Assembly: GCA_021234155.1 (NCBI GenBank)
Contig: JAJEKV010000132.1
Coordinates: 680,001-744,000 of the forward strand
Direction: 5' to 3'
DNA: 64,000 nucleotides
From: Isoetes taiwanensis
Taxonomy: Eukaryota > Streptophyta > Lycopodiopsida > Isoetales > Isoetaceae
The notes under the pieces were generated by a model. It worked only from the letters and a program-made list of their open reading frames with translations. It was not told the origin of the DNA and did no database searches. A program made the translations under genes and the position numbers. Shown piece by piece: positions 59,888 to 64,000 of the stretch. The stretch's first letter is position 1; each line of letters begins with the position of its first letter.

Positions 59888-62308
59888 CCAAAAACTGCAT
59901 TAGTATGATCTCATATTTATGACATGCACAATCTCCAAAGGTGAATTACAACTTGTGCAAATTATAGCGAACGAACCAACAACAACATCAAGCTTCAATC
60001 TGCTACCTATGGTATAAAAGTGAATGCAAATTCTCTTGTTCCCTTGCTCATGGCAGCTTGGTTTGCATAGGCATCGAGAATGCTCAAAAAGATAGCCTTA
60101 TTAGGACTTGGACCGTCTCCCTACATATGGTTCAAAATTTGAAGAGAACAGTTCAAGCTTTCCTTGCTGAGAAAGCATAGCGAGATTACCGCATTCCAAG
60201 ACATCATATTTGTTTGTTAGAAAATGCTGGCCATTCTGGCCATAAGCAGAATACATGAGGTGTTCTCACCTGCAAGCCAGCAGCAAGTGGCCAAAGCAAA
60301 TATTCTCAATGGTATTTTAAACCATCTAGAACACCAATAATTTTGATGGGCGGACAAATGCCAATGCCAATTTGTGTTAAAAAATCTTTAAGAGGTCCAT
60401 ACATTAGCAGGTTCTGCACATCATGGTATTATGTTTGCATAATAACCAAGCATTCAAGAAACCATGACTGCACAACCAAAAGATTAAAAAATAAAAGCCA
60501 AGTTACATAAGTTACAGAGTTACCTCGCCATTTCACCAACCAAGTAAGGGTTGATCATAAAGAGGCATGCCAAGGGCGATCTTATAACTGTATTAGTAGT
60601 ATATGAGCATGGAATCTAAATTTTGTTTTCCTATACTAACATTACAATGCTAACATTCATTTCTAAAATTATATGGGTCAATAGGATGAAAAATCATAAA
60701 TTATTTGAAGCCTTTCTAAAGTTTCCATTGAAGTCCGCTTCAAAGAAGGGAGGGTTAGAGAAGTCTTTATGACCAATCATGGTCATAGCATATTAATTGA
60801 AGCACAAAGATGCCCAAGATCCGTAGAATTTTCCTAGTAGAGGCTTGGCATGGCAGCAAAGTTACTTGGAAGAAGTAAGTCCATCCCCTAAAATGATGTT
60901 GCCATTTATTTTCTAGTAATTACAGAATGTGTTACAGATTGTCAACGATGACAACTGTAATGGCAGGATAGCATATATTTACATGCCACATTATTTTCTC
61001 ATTACATGCTCTTGCATTATGCAGGATAGATGCAAAACGGATAGATGCAAAACAGAACACTGCTTGTCAAAGCATTCATGTCATTATCTTACACATGTGG
61101 ACCCCTCAATATCTACAAAGTTTTGCACACAACTATTTCATGGCATTGAATTCGAAATTAACTTATTATCAATGCTTTGGAAACTAACTTGCTATCAATG
61201 CTTGCTTTGAGCAAAAAAAAAACCTTCCTTGAGGCCAACATCAGGTCTTTGGGTTATTTTGGTGAATATAATGCCAAATCAACTGCCTTCACATCATATA
61301 ATATGAGCAAATTCCCTAAAAAGACTAAGACCTTTAATTAACCTAGTTATAGGTGCAGCTCAGTAAGATCAGTCTCGCTAAGGTTTAACTCCACAAAACA
61401 AATCTAAACTCCTCTAAGAAAACATGGCAAATTAAAACTTGGAAAAGGCAAGCACCATTACAGCATGGAACATGTACCTTCTTGAAGCAGCATGAAACCG
61501 AACCATTAGCAAATCTGCATGCACATAATATGAGTTCAAAAACTGCCATATACCACCTGTTAGTCTGTCTTCATAAGGCTCAAATGAAAACCCTAAGGCC
61601 AAGCTTTTCATAAGAAGCTGAATTTGCTCTTGTTTGCAAAAGAATGCCAACTAAAAAGAATGGCAAGCCAGCATTCCATGACTATGAAAACTCTTAGAAT
61701 TTTGATGCATTTTTTAATACAAATGGCAAGAAATACTTACAACTATGATGTGCTCTTGTTTGCAGTAGAAGATCAACGTCCCCAAGCTGTTATATGAATG
61801 GGTCTTGCAAAGTTTAGGGTCATATCCGGCAAACAAAGAGAAATAAAAGAGAAGAAATGGCTCACCTTAAATGAAATGCAAGATCTGAAATGCGAGAATC
61901 CGATCTGTGAGGACCCATCGAAGAACTTGTGGCATAATCGAGGGAGCAATTCTAGAAGCCAAAATCATGAAGCACCAAAGCCGGTGAAAACCTTGAGCTT
62001 TTGATTTTGGAAGCGGCAGAATCGGGGCCAAGAATGTAATTAAGCCTTGAGCGCTCATATTGTAGATTATGGGATTGTGCAGGGGATTCAATGGGTAGCT
62101 CTGTTTCAAGCATTTGCGATGGGAAACAGGCCGACTCCGAAGATAATAATCTCGGGAGTTCCCAATTCAAATTCATAAAAAAAAAAAAAAAAAAAAAAAT
62201 CAGTTGCTACGACAGAAATTAGGATACAAATTTCTTCACACACGAATGAAGAGCATTTAAGGATGTGGGGCGGCGAGATTTAAAATTGGCCTTTTGCGTC
62301 CTGCAAGG

Positions 62309-62352
62309 GCAGAAGGGAACGCCGCATGCGGCGTTACATGCGGCGTTCCATG
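62309..62352. other. GC-rich inverted repeat near the Helitron-like insert end
   Basis: GGAACGCCGCAT and ATGCGGCGTTCC form a perfect 12-bp inverted pair around a short loop that repeats GCGGCGTTAC. It lies about 40 bases inside the insert's end, so it might be a terminal structure or a cloverleaf-like hairpin. Confidence 0.55.
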
Positions 62353-62390
62353 GCACGCACCCCAACACCATCACAAAATAAAAAAGAACA

Positions 62391-62830
62391 TAATCCATAA
62401 TTGAAATATAATCCTAAGTATCAAAGAAGGGTTAATCCTAGACAAAGACAACCAGAGAAGGCTGACTGAAGCGCTAGCCCTAGAGATATCAAGCTAGTTT
62501 ATCCACTAACCCGAATTTCTACTGGATCCATTATCATGAGACATCTCCGTCTTCAAGGAACTTGGGCGCTCAGCAGCAGCTCCTCCTGGTTCGATTTTTG
62601 GGGGCCAAATGGGATAGGGGTCCAATTTGATGCCCCAAGTTAGCATTCTCCTACTGGCCAATCTAATTTGGCCAGGTGGCACTTTCCTAATTAATCAATT
62701 ATCCTAACTTAATTAACTAATCCCTTTTAGGTCAACCCCCTAGGTTAGAATACCCCATGGTGGCGTATCTTTACTGTGTGACGTGTCAGTACATTTATAC
62801 GTATACCGTATAAATATATGGAACGTTACA
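62391..62830 (-). repeat. 5' LTR of the H3 retrotransposon, outer part
   Basis: Continues the LTR from TAATCCATAATTG to GAACGTTACA, matching 44031-44533. TTTGT follows (62831-62835), completing the TSD. Confidence 0.9.
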
Positions 62831-62839
62831 TTTGTTGCC

Positions 62840-63640
62840 CAAATTATGCATGGAAATTCCAATAGTAGGTTTCGGATATGGGCGATTATAAGAAAGAAGA
62901 GATAATCTTCAATGTTTTTCTCTTGCTAAAATGAAATAAGATCCCCATATCTTTAATGCCCTAACGACTGCTAAAAATGCTTACTCATGCGTTGGCATCA
63001 TTTATCTTCCTCGAATCATAAGCAAAGACTCGGGCTTCTCGCATTATACTACCTCTAGTTGCAATCTGGCTTGCGTCCGTTGTGGAGTTTATCCTTATTA
63101 GGATTAAGCAGCATGAGAACTAGCTCTGTTGTCAAGGTCTCCTTCAAGGATTTGAAGTTAGCTTGGACTAGCACATTCAATGGCTCTTCCAATCTTTGAT
63201 CTTCTCATGTTTGGTGAGTTTTGAGAGCGAGCTGCAGCTTTGATGAAGTCTCTCATGAACATCCTGTGCTAGCCTGCGCGAGGAATCTCCTTATGTTATA
63301 GATGTTTCTTGGGACTGTCCACTATATGGTAGCATGAATCTTTGCCGAATCTATGGAAATTCCTTCTGTTGAGATGATATATCCCAATCGACTCTATTTG
63401 TTGCAAAGTGGCCCTTACAAAAGTTTGGATAGAGTCCATGCCTCTTTAACTTTGCAAGGACTCTTTTTAAGTGAGTGGCATGCCCTTCTAATGTCTTGTT
63501 GTAGACTAGGATGTCATCGAAGAAGAAAATCATGAAATCATCAAGGAATGCACCGAGCACATCTTGCATAAGCTTCATGGACATGTGCATTATACATCCC
63601 AAACACTATTACTATGAACTCGTAATGACCATATCATGTT
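62840..63640 (-). pseudogene. older Ty3/gypsy RT/RNase H fragment
   Basis: Minus strand 63602-63351: QDVLGAFLDDFMIFFFDDIL (the DD of RT), VYNKTLEGHATHLKRVLAKL, HGLYPNFCKGHFATNRVDWD. It continues with frame breaks to an RNase H start near 63010-63090 (STTDASQIATRGSIMREARV, FAYDSRKIN). It stops near the H3 element's TSD, so it may have been the DNA into which that element inserted. It belongs to another gypsy copy. Confidence 0.78.
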
Positions 63641-63647
63641 CTAAAGG

Positions 63648-64000
63648 CTTCCTTTTTTTTTTCTTTTTCTTTTTTTGAAGGACGTCAAACCTTATTGAAG
63701 CTCCAAGCCAAAAGCTAGATACAAATGCACAGGCGGGAATAAAATCTCAGAGAATAATCATGATCCACTGAGTTGAACCACCAACCTATGCATAAGACAA
63801 CACACTTAAATGGAACTCAAATATCATCGCTTGGCTGAGCAAGCGAAGAGCAATGGTAGGGCTTAGCAATTCTAGCTTGTGTGTCCTGGAGGACAACTGC
63901 AGGAGGAATATCCAAACCCTGAAAGACAGACAATCTTTTGCGCTTCTAGATGGACCACAACAACCATCATGATGCTAAATGAAATGCTTGGCTCCGCAAC
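63648..64000 (-). mobile_element. LINE 3' end, running out of the window
   Basis: A T-rich run at 63648-63676, then GAAGGACGTCAAACCTTATTGA, the reverse complement of the 3' end found at 11831-11863 (CAATAAAAAG ... ACGTCCTTC plus poly A). The element lies on the minus strand and its body continues beyond 64000. The last 250 bases give no clear protein match in one frame. Confidence 0.65.

Noticed and set aside
62177-62199. Poly(A) run as evidence of a processed gene
   Set aside because: The upstream sequence shows no recognisable reading frame or TSD.

Overview
The window is nuclear DNA of a land plant. The evidence is a CYP86-type cytochrome P450, a plant MHK/MAK-type kinase, Ty3/gypsy and LINE debris, a PIF/Harbinger transposase and Helitron ends. 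A repeat-rich homosporous fern genome is my best guess, but nothing in the sequence fixes the species. Only two genes look intact: a single-exon RCK/MHK-like protein kinase (12881-13843, +) and a single-exon CYP86-clan P450 (25420-27003, +). Nearly everything else is mobile DNA or unannotatable intergenic sequence.

Layout. 1-3022 (+): decayed copy A of an unusual two-ORF module; ORF1 ends in a histone H3 core domain and ORF2 is an unknown protein. 3240-4167 (-): exon-like pieces encoding a RING-H2 finger. 4197-23520 (-): remains of a Ty3/gypsy element (gag, protease, an RNase H piece, RT, RNase H, integrase) broken by other insertions. A 5'-truncated LINE with a 6-bp target-site duplication (TSD) sits in the RT. 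A 7-kb block carrying the kinase gene, a Harbinger transposase and two LINE pieces lies between two integrase halves. 25369-27003: TATA box and P450 gene. 28587-29070: long TATC microsatellite, LINE-tail-like flanks and a possible tRNA-iMet primer-binding site. 30673-37741: two 3.15-kb direct repeats whose differences cluster at CAG/CTG/CGG sites. 37765-42984: few features.

42990-62830 (-) is the main find: one LTR retrotransposon with a matching 5-bp TSD (TTTGT), two 1.5-kb LTRs, a 12-nt initiator-tRNA-Met primer-binding site and a polypurine tract. Behind the primer-binding site it carries copy B of the same module: an N-terminal domain, a linker and a histone H3 tail/fold (52965-54197), then the unknown ORF2 (51346-52700). 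A truncated gypsy pol follows (end of RT, RNase H, integrase, chromodomain); protease and most of RT are missing. Two Helitron-like insertions with nearly identical 3' hairpin ends lie inside it in opposite orientations, one next to the 3' LTR and one splitting the 5' LTR. 62840-63640 is an older gypsy fragment that hosted the insertion, and another LINE end closes the window.

Both copies of the H3 module share order, spacing and an H3 substitution (Arg69 to Trp). A histone-H3-bearing retroelement family is therefore the best candidate here for an undescribed system. Both copies are broken by stops, small deletions and frameshifts, so activity would have to come from relatives elsewhere in the genome.
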